Shown: piece after piece, positions 1 through 7,594 of the stretch
Layout of the letters: the number at the start of each line of letters is the position of its first letter
Numbering within the stretch: position 1 is the stretch's first letter
Source of the DNA: Pseudomonas sp. NBRC 111124
GTDB taxonomy: Bacteria; Pseudomonadota; Gammaproteobacteria; Pseudomonadales; Pseudomonadaceae
Direction: 5' to 3'
Length of the DNA: 64,000 nt
Assembly (NCBI RefSeq): GCF_001320245.1
Contig: NZ_BCBA01000107.1
Location: 164,957-228,956, forward strand
The notes under the pieces: model-generated
Told to the model about the DNA's origin: nothing
Seen by the model: only the letters and a program-made list of their open reading frames with translations
Databases searched by the model: none
Position numbers and translations under genes: made by a program

Positions 1-386
1 AAATAGCGCCCCTTGGCTTTCTTCGCCCCACGGTGGATGCCCAAGCGAGGGAATTCGCCGTCCGACAGGAATACGTACGGGTAGGATTTATCGTCGCGCA
101 ACAGAATGTTGTACGGCGGCCGCCACTGCTTGATGAGGTTCTGCTCAAGCAGCAACGCCTCGGTCTCATTGGCGGTGATGGTGGTTTCGACCTGGGCGAT
201 GCGCCCCACCAGCGCGGCGGTTTTCGGCGCCAGGCCGGTCTTGCGAAAATAACTGGCCAGGCGCTTCTTGAGGTTCTTGGCCTTGCCCACATAGAGCAGC
301 CGCGCCTCGGCGTCGAACATCCGGTATACGCCTGGCCGACCGCTGCAGGTCGCCAGGAAGGCGCTGGCATCAAAGACTTGTGACAT
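1..386 (-). CDS. uvrC: UvrABC excinuclease subunit C, N-terminal part (runs off the window)
   Basis: The minus strand from the ATG at 386-384 reads open to base 1, giving about 128 residues that begin MSQVFDASAFL. The protein matches the N-terminal GIY-YIG nuclease domain of UvrC: PGVYRMFD and LLYVGKAKNLKKRL (the Y-x-G-K-A-K-N-L-K-K signature), then LLLEQNLIKQWRPPYNILLRDDKSYPY. UvrC makes the incisions on both sides of a lesion in nucleotide excision repair. Only the first fifth of the roughly 600-residue protein is present. It starts 6 bp downstream of gacA on the same strand, the conserved gacA-uvrC arrangement of gamma-proteobacteria, so the two are probably co-transcribed. Confidence 0.96.
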   Translation of the reverse strand, partial: MSQVFDASAFLATCSGRPGVYRMFDAEARLLYVGKAKNLKKRLASYFRKTGLAPKTAALVGRIAQVETTITANETEALLLEQNLIKQWRPPYNILLRDDKSYPYVFLSDGEFPRLGIHRGAKKAKGRY

Positions 387-392
387 GAGGGT

Positions 393-1031
393 TTACAGGC
401 TTGCGTCAACCATACCGTGGCGAACGGCCAGCAACGTCAGTTCGACGTCGCTGGTGACCGAGAGTTTTTCGAAGATCCGATAACGGTAAGTATTGACGGT
501 CTTGGGCGACAGGCACAACTTGTCGGAGATGATCTGCACTTTCTGGCAGCCTACGATCATCAGGGCGATCTGGATTTCCCGCTCCGACAACGCATCGAAC
601 GGCGAGCCCTGGGGCTGGAACGATTTGAGCGCCAGCTGCTGGGCGATCTGCGGGCTGATGTAGCGCTGCCCGGCAAAGGCCAGGCGGATGGCCTGGACCA
701 TTTCGTCCAACCCTGCGCCCTTGGTCAGGTAACCCGCGGCGCCCGCCTGCATCAAGCGGGTGGGGAACGGGTCTTCTTCACATACGGTTACAGCCACCAC
801 CTTGATGTCGGGGTGGCTGCGCAACAGTTTGCGGGTGGCTTCCAGACCGCCGATTCCAGGCATCTTCACGTCCATCAGCACGACGTCTGGCTTCAGTTCC
901 CGGGCGAGCTTGAGCGCCGATTCGCCCGAATCCGCCTCACCCACCACCTGCAGGCCATCGATATCGGCCAGCATGCGAGTAATTCCGGTTCGAACCAGAT
1001 CGTGATCGTCGACCACTAGGACCCTAATCAA
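393..1031 (-). CDS. gacA: GacA response regulator (GacS/GacA system)
   Basis: This is a 212-residue NarL/FixJ-type response regulator. The receiver domain (about residues 1-120) has the acidic pair D8-D9, the phospho-acceptor aspartate in DVVLMDVKMPG (about D54) and the conserved lysine in YLTKGA. The C-terminal LuxR-type HTH (about 145-205) reads LSEREIQIALMIV and LSPKTVNTYRYRIFEKL. Length, sequence and the downstream uvrC neighbour identify GacA, the partner of the sensor GacS. It activates the small RNAs that sequester Rsm/CsrA proteins, and in pseudomonads it affects exopolysaccharide, secondary metabolism and biofilm. Its closeness to an alginate-type operon is striking but does not prove direct control. 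Confidence 0.96.
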   Translation of the reverse strand: MIRVLVVDDHDLVRTGITRMLADIDGLQVVGEADSGESALKLARELKPDVVLMDVKMPGIGGLEATRKLLRSHPDIKVVAVTVCEEDPFPTRLMQAGAAGYLTKGAGLDEMVQAIRLAFAGQRYISPQIAQQLALKSFQPQGSPFDALSEREIQIALMIVGCQKVQIISDKLCLSPKTVNTYRYRIFEKLSVTSDVELTLLAVRHGMVDASL

Positions 1032-1094
1032 GCAGACACCTCGTCAACAGGGCGATTGGATCCCGCCACCTTAACAAAATTTTTCATGGCGGAC

Positions 1095-1484
1095 CTAGCG
1101 TAAAACTTCCTTCAGAAACGTCTGACGCTCAGGACGCGCCTGCCGCCCCCACTCACCACCGCTACCCTCACCCGCCAGGCGCCCCAGCAGATGCCACAAC
1201 GCCGCCTTGTCGGCCGCCGGCAAGCGCCGAAACGCGCCAAGCAGACCGCTTTCATCCGCCGTCAGGCTTTCCAGCGGTGCCGGCGTGCGCTCACCGCTAA
1301 GCACGTACAGCGCATCCACGCCCCGGGTCGCCAGCGCCGCCAGGTAATCCGCCCGAGGGGTGCGCTCACCGCTTTCGTACTTACCCTGGGCATTAGGCTC
1401 GACACCGCCGATGTCACCGAATACCCGCTGGGTCATGCCCAGCCGCTCACGCTCTTCGCGCAGACGTGGCCCGAGTCCTTTCAT
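1095..1484 (-). CDS. XRE-family helix-turn-helix regulator
   Basis: A 129-residue protein whose first 60 residues form a Cro/CI-type HTH: LGPRLREERERLGMTQ, then an ALSQ-like recognition region and GKYESGERTPRADYLAAL. YLAALATRGVDALYVLSGERTP is the usual end of this domain in pseudomonad regulators of the family. The C-terminal half is helical and charged with no recognised domain. It is transcribed away from algD across a 529-bp gap and lies 63 bp upstream of gacA on the same strand. Its position makes autoregulation or control of the divergent operon possible, but no operator could be assigned. Targets are unknown. Confidence 0.85.
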   Translation of the reverse strand: MKGLGPRLREERERLGMTQRVFGDIGGVEPNAQGKYESGERTPRADYLAALATRGVDALYVLSGERTPAPLESLTADESGLLGAFRRLPAADKAALWHLLGRLAGEGSGGEWGRQARPERQTFLKEVLR

Positions 1485-1772
1485 ATGACGTTTCTCCTGA
1501 TTTCTTTGCCGTCATGGGTGCTGCTCACAACCCTGTAAGCAGTTGCAGACTGTGTGGTCACTATGCCCATCACCGGCCAGCGTCGCAAGCCAGTATTGCG
1601 CCATTACCCACACGCCGCGGGGCCTTGATCCAAAGGGCTTCCAAGCATCCCTGGCCAAGCAATACGAGCTGGATAGCGCAAGGTAAAAAGCAGGATAGCG
1701 CCACCCATTTGGCGTCACTTTACTGCCACAGACAGAGTTAACCGTTTTTTGACGCCCAACTAACAGCAACTT

Positions 1773-1785
1773 TAACTTGTTGATT
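1773..1785 (-). promoter_or_regulatory. IHF-type binding site upstream of algD
   Basis: TAACTTGTTGATT fits the reverse complement of the IHF consensus WATCAANNNNTTR at every defined position. It is flanked by A/T tracts typical of IHF-bent DNA and lies about 130 bp upstream of the proposed AlgU promoter. In P. aeruginosa IHF is known to act at algD. Binding here is inferred. Confidence 0.5.
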
Positions 1786-1912
1786 TTTAAAGGTTTTTAA
1801 ACTTTAACAGAGAAGGCGTAAGTTATTTTCAAACAAGCAGATATGAACGCTTGCAATGAAAATAAAAACGACCTTAGGCTGTAATAAGACCACTAAGAAA
1901 CAGCCTGAAACG

Positions 1913-1939
1913 CCACTTCCGAGCGCGGCTTACTTCTGC
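1913..1939 (+). promoter_or_regulatory. Candidate AlgU (sigma-22/RpoE-like) promoter of algD
   Basis: CCACTT at 1913-1918, a 16-bp spacer, and TCTGC at 1935-1939 resemble the AlgU consensus GAACTT-N16/17-TCTGA. The extended -35 box (GCCACTTCC) parallels the GGAACTTCC of the P. aeruginosa algD promoter. The -10 element is 74 bp before the algD start codon. Identification is by pattern only. Confidence 0.45.
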
Positions 1940-2013
1940 GCGTCTGCCAGTTAAGACAACTTCATGAACGATGTATCTCGGCCGGCTTTGCCGTGCCCCA
2001 GGGAGAGGGACCT

Positions 2014-3321
2014 ATGAACATCAGTATCTTTGGACTTGGTTATGTTGGCGCAGTCTGCGCGGGTTGCCTGTCGGCCCGCGGCCATCACGTGCTGGGGGTG
2101 GACATCTCCCCGGCGAAAATCGAGCTGATCAACCAGGGCAAGTCGCCGATTGTCGAGCCAGGGCTGGAACAGCTGCTGCAGGACGGCATCAGCAAAGGCC
2201 GCCTGCGCGGCACTACCGACGTGCAGGCGGCAATCCTCGCCACCGACCTGTCGCTGCTGTGCGTTGGCACCCCGAGCAAGAAGAACGGCGACCTGGACCT
2301 GGTGTACATGGAAGCGGTATGCCAGCAAATCGGCACCGCCCTGCGCGACAAGGCCAGCCGCCACACCGTGGTGGTGCGCAGCACCGTGCTGCCAGGCACG
2401 GTGAAGAACGTGGTAGTGCCGATCCTCGAGCAGTATTCGGGCAAACAGGCCGGCGTCGACTTCGGCGTGGCGGTCAACCCGGAGTTCCTGCGCGAAAGCA
2501 CGGCGATCCAGGACTACGACTTCCCGGCGATGACGGTAATCGGTGAACTGGACAGCCAGTCGGGCGACCTGCTCGAGTCGCTGTATACCGAACTCGACGC
2601 GCCGGTGATCCGCAAGACCATCGAAGTCGCCGAGATGATCAAGTACACCTGTAACGTCTGGCACGCGACCAAGGTCACCTTCGCCAACGAGATCGGCAAC
2701 ATCGCCAAGGCTGCCGGCGTCGATGGCCGCGAGGTGATGGATGTGGTCTGCCAGGATCACAAGCTCAACCTGTCGCGCTACTACCTGCGCCCGGGCTTCG
2801 CCTTCGGCGGCTCGTGCCTGCCCAAGGACGTGCGCGCCCTTACCTACCGCGCCGCCAGCCTGGATGTGAAAGCGCCGCTGCTTGATTCGCTGATGGCCAG
2901 TAACGTGTCGCAAGTGCAGAACGCCTTCGACCTCGTCGAGCGCCAGGACAAACGCAAAGTCGCCTTGCTGGGCCTGGCCTTCAAGGCCGGCACCGACGAC
3001 CTGCGCGAAAGCCCACTGGTGGAACTGGCCGAGCGCCTGATCGGCAAGGGTTACCAGCTGCGCATCTTCGACGAGAACGTCGAGTACGCCCGCGTGCACG
3101 GGGCGAACAAGGAATACATCGAGTCGAAGATCCCACATGTTTCGTCGCTGCTGCACAGCGACCTGCAGCAAGTGATCGATGACGCCGAGGTGATCATCCT
3201 GGGCAACAACGACCCGCGCTTCGCCAGCGCCCTGCAAGCCGACCACGGCAAGCAGGTGATCGACCTGGTCGGCTTCATGCCCGGCCTGAGCGACAGCCGT
3301 ACCCAAGGCATCTGCTGGTAA
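2014..3321 (+). CDS. algD: GDP-mannose 6-dehydrogenase AlgD
   Basis: A 435-residue UDP-glucose/GDP-mannose dehydrogenase family protein. It oxidises GDP-mannose to GDP-mannuronate, the committed precursor of alginate-type polymers. The N-terminus MNISIFGLGYVGAVCAGCL carries the NAD-binding GLGYVG motif. The catalytic cysteine lies in FGGSCLPKD (C268, the same number as in P. aeruginosa AlgD), and the C-terminal domain contains LAFKAGTDDLRESP. The ATG at 2014 is chosen because GGGAGAGGGA (2001-2010) sits just upstream; an upstream in-frame GTG at 1993 lacks a ribosome site. First gene of the eleven-gene operon. AlgD itself looks fully functional. Confidence 0.95.
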   Translation: MNISIFGLGYVGAVCAGCLSARGHHVLGVDISPAKIELINQGKSPIVEPGLEQLLQDGISKGRLRGTTDVQAAILATDLSLLCVGTPSKKNGDLDLVYMEAVCQQIGTALRDKASRHTVVVRSTVLPGTVKNVVVPILEQYSGKQAGVDFGVAVNPEFLRESTAIQDYDFPAMTVIGELDSQSGDLLESLYTELDAPVIRKTIEVAEMIKYTCNVWHATKVTFANEIGNIAKAAGVDGREVMDVVCQDHKLNLSRYYLRPGFAFGGSCLPKDVRALTYRAASLDVKAPLLDSLMASNVSQVQNAFDLVERQDKRKVALLGLAFKAGTDDLRESPLVELAERLIGKGYQLRIFDENVEYARVHGANKEYIESKIPHVSSLLHSDLQQVIDDAEVIILGNNDPRFASALQADHGKQVIDLVGFMPGLSDSRTQGICW

Positions 3322-3411
3322 CACACCCGGCACCCACCGCGCGCCACCTGCCTCAGGCCCGCACCTGGGCGGGGCGGCGCGCGGGCACCGCAAAACAGGA
3401 GTCAAGGCGAC

Positions 3412-4941
3412 ATGGATCGACAGCAACCACCCTTCGTGGCACCCGGCTACCTGCGTGCAGCCGCCAGCTTCTTCGGCTGGGCGTGCCTGGCCGGGCTGAT
3501 CGCGCTGGCCTCGGAGATGGTCGCGCCGCAGTACCTGGACCCGAACCACCACCTGTTCATCTTCATCATCGGCACGCTGGGCATGTGGCGTTATGGCAAC
3601 GCCATCGTTCACTACCTGCGCGGCATGTACTTCCTGCACTGGAAGTTCCCGCGCATGCGCCGGCAGGTCGATCGCCTGGGCGATGCTGCTCTGCCCTCGC
3701 ACATGTTCATGGTGGTTACCAGCTTCCGCATCCCCACCACCACCACGTTCAAGGTCTACCAGTCGGTGTTCCAGGAAGTGCAGCGGCTGAACGTGCCGTG
3801 CACGGTGATCGCCTCGATCGTCGAGAAAGGCGACGAGACCTTCATCAAGGAGATCATGCGCAACGAGGTCAAGGACCGCGACGACATCAAGCTGGTGATC
3901 GTCCGCGCCCGTGGCACCGGCAAGCGTGACGGCCTGGCCCATGCCTTCCGCGCACTGTCGCGGCAGATGCCGCTGAATGACGCAGTGGTCGGCGTGGTCG
4001 ATGGCGACACCATGATGCTGCCCGGCTGTGTCGAGCGTGCGGTCAAGCTGTTTGCCGTACTGCCGGACGTGGGCGGCCTGACCACCAACGAATTCTGCGA
4101 AGTCGAAGGCAGCCGCTGGATGCGCCAGTGGCACTCGATGCGCTTCGTCCAGCGCCACATCAACATGTGTTCGATGGCCCTGTCGCACCGGGTGCTGACC
4201 CTGACCGGGCGGCTGTCGTTCTTCCGCGCCGAAGTGATGACCGACCCCGATTTCATCCGCGACGTCGAAGCCGATTTTCTCGAACACTGGCGCCTGGGCC
4301 GCTTCCAGTTCCTCACCGGCGACGACAAGTCGAGCTGGCTGAGCCTGATGCGCGCCGGCTGGAACACCTTCTACGTGCCCGACAGCCACACCCTGACCGT
4401 CGAGCACCCACCCAGCGACAGCTTCCTGGTCGCCACCCGCCAGCTGATGTTCCGCTGGTATGGCAACTCGCTGCGGCAGAACTTCCGCGCTACCGCCCTG
4501 CTCGGCCGCGCCCGCCTGGGGCTGTTCACCCTGTACGTGCTGCTGGACCAGCGCGTGTCGATGTGGACCTGCCTGATGGGCCTCACCGCCTCGGTGGTGG
4601 CCGGCCTGGTGTTCGGTATCCAGTACCTGCTGGTGTACCTGTTCTGGGTGCTGATCTCGCGCAGCCTGGTGACCGTGCTGTTCGTCTTCGCCGGCCACCC
4701 GGTCAGCCCGATGTACCCCTTCGTTCTTTATTACAACCAGATCGTCGGTTCGCTGATGAAGGTCTACGCGATGTTCCACATGGACCAGCAAAGCTGGACG
4801 CGACAGAAGACCACCCTGGCCACTGGCAGCGTCGACTTCGACGCCAGCCTCAACCGCTGGTCCTCGAAGGCGATGCTGTGCTCGTCGATCGCGATCTTCT
4901 TCGGGGTCATCACCGTTCTTTTAGAACTCTCGCAACGTTAA
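3412..4941 (+). CDS. alg8: Alginate-type polymerase Alg8 (family 2 glycosyltransferase)
   Basis: A 509-residue inner-membrane processive glycosyltransferase with membrane segments near residues 15-60 and again after about 365. The cytosolic GT2 core contains D197-G-D199 (the D-x-D nucleotide-sugar/metal site), G-D304-D305-K306, and Q344-LMF-R348-W349, the QxxRW motif of processive synthases. These are the expected catalytic elements of Alg8, which polymerises mannuronate from GDP-mannuronate together with Alg44. It begins 90 bp after algD, with AGGAG at about 3397. The length is close to P. aeruginosa Alg8 (494), with a somewhat longer N-terminus. All key residues are intact. Confidence 0.94.
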   Translation: MDRQQPPFVAPGYLRAAASFFGWACLAGLIALASEMVAPQYLDPNHHLFIFIIGTLGMWRYGNAIVHYLRGMYFLHWKFPRMRRQVDRLGDAALPSHMFMVVTSFRIPTTTTFKVYQSVFQEVQRLNVPCTVIASIVEKGDETFIKEIMRNEVKDRDDIKLVIVRARGTGKRDGLAHAFRALSRQMPLNDAVVGVVDGDTMMLPGCVERAVKLFAVLPDVGGLTTNEFCEVEGSRWMRQWHSMRFVQRHINMCSMALSHRVLTLTGRLSFFRAEVMTDPDFIRDVEADFLEHWRLGRFQFLTGDDKSSWLSLMRAGWNTFYVPDSHTLTVEHPPSDSFLVATRQLMFRWYGNSLRQNFRATALLGRARLGLFTLYVLLDQRVSMWTCLMGLTASVVAGLVFGIQYLLVYLFWVLISRSLVTVLFVFAGHPVSPMYPFVLYYNQIVGSLMKVYAMFHMDQQSWTRQKTTLATGSVDFDASLNRWSSKAMLCSSIAIFFGVITVLLELSQR

Positions 4942-4957
4942 GGAAAGGCGCCTGCAC

Positions 4958-6121
4958 ATGAGTACCACGAACATTCCCGCGGCCCCGGGCAAGACAGCGG
5001 CCAACATCGTCCACGAGGCGGTCGACGAGCGCCAGTACGTGCGCACCCGGATGAACGCGCGGGTGCGCCTGGCCAGTGGCGGCCAGGCCCCGTTCGAAGT
5101 GGCCCTGCAGGATATTTCCCTGGGCGGCCTGGGCCTTACCTACGACGCGCCGCTGAAAGTCGGCACGCTGTACGACGCCTCGATCCGCCTGCGCCTGAAC
5201 CAGGTCGACCTGAACATCGACAGCAAGATCCGCATCGTCTCGCAACGTGGCAGCGAAGTGGGCGCGCAGTTCGTCGAACTCGATGCACAGAAGCGCGACA
5301 TCCTGCGCTACCTGATCAGCGCCTACATGTCCGGCGAGATCGCCGACATCAATGGCCTGTTCAATGTCATGCAGCGCGAGAACTACATCAAGGAGCGCAA
5401 GCACAAGCACGCCAGCGCACGCACCCCGGGCGCCCGCCTCAAGGCCCTGACCGGCACCTTGCTGTACACCGCCGCCGGCGTCGCCGCGCTGGCCTTCGTC
5501 GGCTACAAGGGCTACCTGCTGTTCTTCCGCATCCCGGCGCTGCAAGCCCAGGTGGCAACCAACGCCCAGGTCATCAGCATGCCCGACAACGGCTACGTGA
5601 AGTACCTGCTGCCCGCCGGCACCACCGACGTGCAGGCCGGCCAGCCGCTGGCCAGCATCTCCACCCAACTGGCCACCAGTTTCACCAGCCCTGCGGACAT
5701 GAAGGCGGTCGCCGACCTGTCGCCGGGTGACCTGCAGACCCTGCTCGGCCGCGCCACCATCGAGACGGTGATCAACAGCCCGTGCGACTGCACGGTCTAC
5801 TACCCGACCCAGCGCCTGGACGGCTACGGCTATAAAGAAGCCCCGTTGATGCACCTGTTGCCCAAGGACCAGGGCCTGTTCGTGCGTGCCAACGTGCCGT
5901 TCGACAAGCTCGCCGATGTCGACCGAGTGAAGTCGGTGGACATGCAGGTGTACGGCCTCGACCAGCACTACAGCGGCAAGGTGGTCGATGCGCGCGTGGA
6001 TGAACTCAATCGCAACCTGGCACTGACCATCCAGCCCGACAGCCCGCTGCCGGCCGATGCCTACCAGAAAGCGGTGGCGGTCGACCTGTACCTGGGCCTG
6101 CCGTTTGGCGCTGCGCGCTAA
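4958..6121 (+). CDS. alg44: Alg44, PilZ-domain c-di-GMP receptor of the polymerase
   Basis: A 387-residue protein, nearly the same length as P. aeruginosa Alg44 (389). The N-terminal PilZ domain shows the c-di-GMP signature R25-xxx-R29 and D52-I-S54-xx-G57. A single membrane segment near residues 165-190 (TLLYTAAGVAALAFVGYKGYLLFF) leads to a periplasmic domain resembling the membrane-fusion proteins of secretion systems. In the alginate system c-di-GMP binding to Alg44 switches on polymerisation by Alg8. The intact motif implies that this operon's polymer is also controlled post-translationally by c-di-GMP. It starts 16 bp after alg8, with AAGGAAAGG upstream. Confidence 0.94.
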   Translation: MSTTNIPAAPGKTAANIVHEAVDERQYVRTRMNARVRLASGGQAPFEVALQDISLGGLGLTYDAPLKVGTLYDASIRLRLNQVDLNIDSKIRIVSQRGSEVGAQFVELDAQKRDILRYLISAYMSGEIADINGLFNVMQRENYIKERKHKHASARTPGARLKALTGTLLYTAAGVAALAFVGYKGYLLFFRIPALQAQVATNAQVISMPDNGYVKYLLPAGTTDVQAGQPLASISTQLATSFTSPADMKAVADLSPGDLQTLLGRATIETVINSPCDCTVYYPTQRLDGYGYKEAPLMHLLPKDQGLFVRANVPFDKLADVDRVKSVDMQVYGLDQHYSGKVVDARVDELNRNLALTIQPDSPLPADAYQKAVAVDLYLGLPFGAAR

Positions 6122-6142
6122 GCGGCCGAGGATGAAGACGCC

Positions 6143-7594
6143 ATGACCGCGAATATGCCCCCCCGCCTGCTGCTGGCTGGCCTGGTGCTGGCCTGCGCCA
6201 GCACGGCCAGTGCCGGGCAGAGCCTGGAACAGATCCGCTACGCGCTGTACAAGGACCCGTCGGCCGAGGTCACCGCCGACCTGCGCGAGCTGGCTGCCCG
6301 TGGCGACCTGGCCAGCACCTTGCTGCTCGGTGATGTGCTGGCCGGGCGTGAAGACGCCAGCCGCGCGGAAGTGGTGGCGCTGTACCAGAAAGCCTTCGCC
6401 GATGGCCATGGCATGGTCCCGGCACTGGCTTCGCTGGCCCGCCTGATCGACCGTACGCCGAGCCTGCGCGAGGCGCAGCGGCCGTGGATGGCGCAAGCCC
6501 TGACGCGCTACCCGGCCAACCTCGACCCGCGCAACACCAGCACCACGCTGGAAGTGTTCCTGACCTACCCGGAGCTGGTCGACACTGCCCAGGCGGCCCA
6601 GCTGCTGGCGCTGTATGAGCAGGCCTGCCTGCTCAACTGCCGCCCTGAGCTGTACCACGCCGTGCTCACCGAGCGTCAGGGCGACCGCGCCAGCGCCGAG
6701 CGCTGGTATCGCCAGGCGGTACGCGTGGACGTGCGCGCCCTCGACCGCTATTACGCCTTCCTTGGCGAGCAGCAGGACCGCCTGTTCCCGCCCTTCGCCG
6801 ACCAGCTGGAACCCGAGCGCGAGCAGTTGCCGGTGGAAATCATCCACCGCGTCGCCGCGCTGCTCGACAGCATCACCAGCGTGCAGCGCGCCGAACAGGA
6901 GGCCGATCGCTACGAGAACCAGGCCAGCGCACCCGGCATCGAGAAGCTGCCGCCGACGCCCGAGCAACTGGCCCGCGAAAAAGCCCAGGACGATGCGCTG
7001 AACCTGGCCACCGCCCGTGTCCAGCGTTGGCGCGATGTGGCCGTGGCTCGCGGCTTCGTGCCGGCCATGGTGTCCAAGGCCAACTACATGATCTCCAACC
7101 CGACCGAGCACAACGCCGAGGAAACCCAGGCGCTGATTGACCAGGTGCGCGAGCGCGAGCCGACCCGGGCCAAGGCCCTGCAGGCGCAGTTCTACATGGT
7201 CAACAACTGGCTGACGATGGACCCGGACAAGGCCCGCGCGCTGATCGATGAGCTGCGCGCCAGCGGCTACCCCGGTGCCGGCCTGCTGCTGGCCGAGTAC
7301 TACAGCAAAGGCGTCGAGGACCAGCCCGACCAGGAAAAGGCCCTGGCGCTGTTCCAGGCCGAAGCCGACAAGGGCAACACCGCCGCCTGGTACCGCATGG
7401 CCACCCTGCACGCCTACGGCCGTGCCCTGTGCCACGACCCGGTCAAGGCCTACACCTACGCCCGCGTCGCCCTCGACCTGGGCGAACGCGGCGCACGCAG
7501 CCTGATCAAGCGCCTGGAAAAGACCCTGCCAAAGGATGACATCGAGCGCGCCCTGGCCGCTCGCAACGGGCTGTTCAAGGAGGCCACCCTGTGA
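6143..7594 (+). CDS. algK: AlgK, TPR/Sel1-repeat periplasmic scaffold
   Basis: A 483-residue protein (P. aeruginosa AlgK is 475) with a signal sequence followed by helical Sel1/TPR-type repeats, for example LASTLLLGDVLAGREDASRAEV near the N-terminus and AYGRALCHDPVKAYTYARVALDLG near the C-terminus. AlgK assists AlgE assembly and links the periplasmic complex to the outer membrane. Canonical AlgK is a lipoprotein. Here residues 15-18 (VLAC) form a weak lipobox, but ASA-GQ a few residues later could equally be a signal peptidase I site, so lipidation is uncertain. Its stop overlaps the algE start. Confidence 0.9.
   Translation: MTANMPPRLLLAGLVLACASTASAGQSLEQIRYALYKDPSAEVTADLRELAARGDLASTLLLGDVLAGREDASRAEVVALYQKAFADGHGMVPALASLARLIDRTPSLREAQRPWMAQALTRYPANLDPRNTSTTLEVFLTYPELVDTAQAAQLLALYEQACLLNCRPELYHAVLTERQGDRASAERWYRQAVRVDVRALDRYYAFLGEQQDRLFPPFADQLEPEREQLPVEIIHRVAALLDSITSVQRAEQEADRYENQASAPGIEKLPPTPEQLAREKAQDDALNLATARVQRWRDVAVARGFVPAMVSKANYMISNPTEHNAEETQALIDQVREREPTRAKALQAQFYMVNNWLTMDPDKARALIDELRASGYPGAGLLLAEYYSKGVEDQPDQEKALALFQAEADKGNTAAWYRMATLHAYGRALCHDPVKAYTYARVALDLGERGARSLIKRLEKTLPKDDIERALAARNGLFKEATL

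Larger units (their letters stand above)
1485..2013. other. Divergent intergenic region between the XRE regulator and algD
   Basis: 529 bp separate the start codons of the XRE regulator and algD. Bases 1740-1910 are conspicuously AT-rich with runs of A and T, unlike the GC-rich genes on both sides. The region holds an IHF-type site (1773-1785) and an AlgU-like promoter (1913-1939), annotated separately. Short open frames on both strands here lack convincing start signals and codon use, and I do not call them genes. The length and layout resemble the long regulatory region upstream of canonical algD. Confidence 0.6.

Noticed and set aside
1512..1769. Minus-strand frame of 85 codons upstream of the XRE gene
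   Set aside because: No ribosome site, no family resemblance and atypical codon use; it lies in the regulatory gap before algD.
1951..4791. Very long minus-strand open frame (946 codons) opposite algD-alg8
   Set aside because: It is the antisense shadow of GC-rich coding DNA. algD and alg8 have full family similarity in the other strand, and the shadow product is a His/Gln/Val-rich sequence without domain features. The same holds for the long minus frames at 4910-7639, 38761-41415 and 43166-45829.
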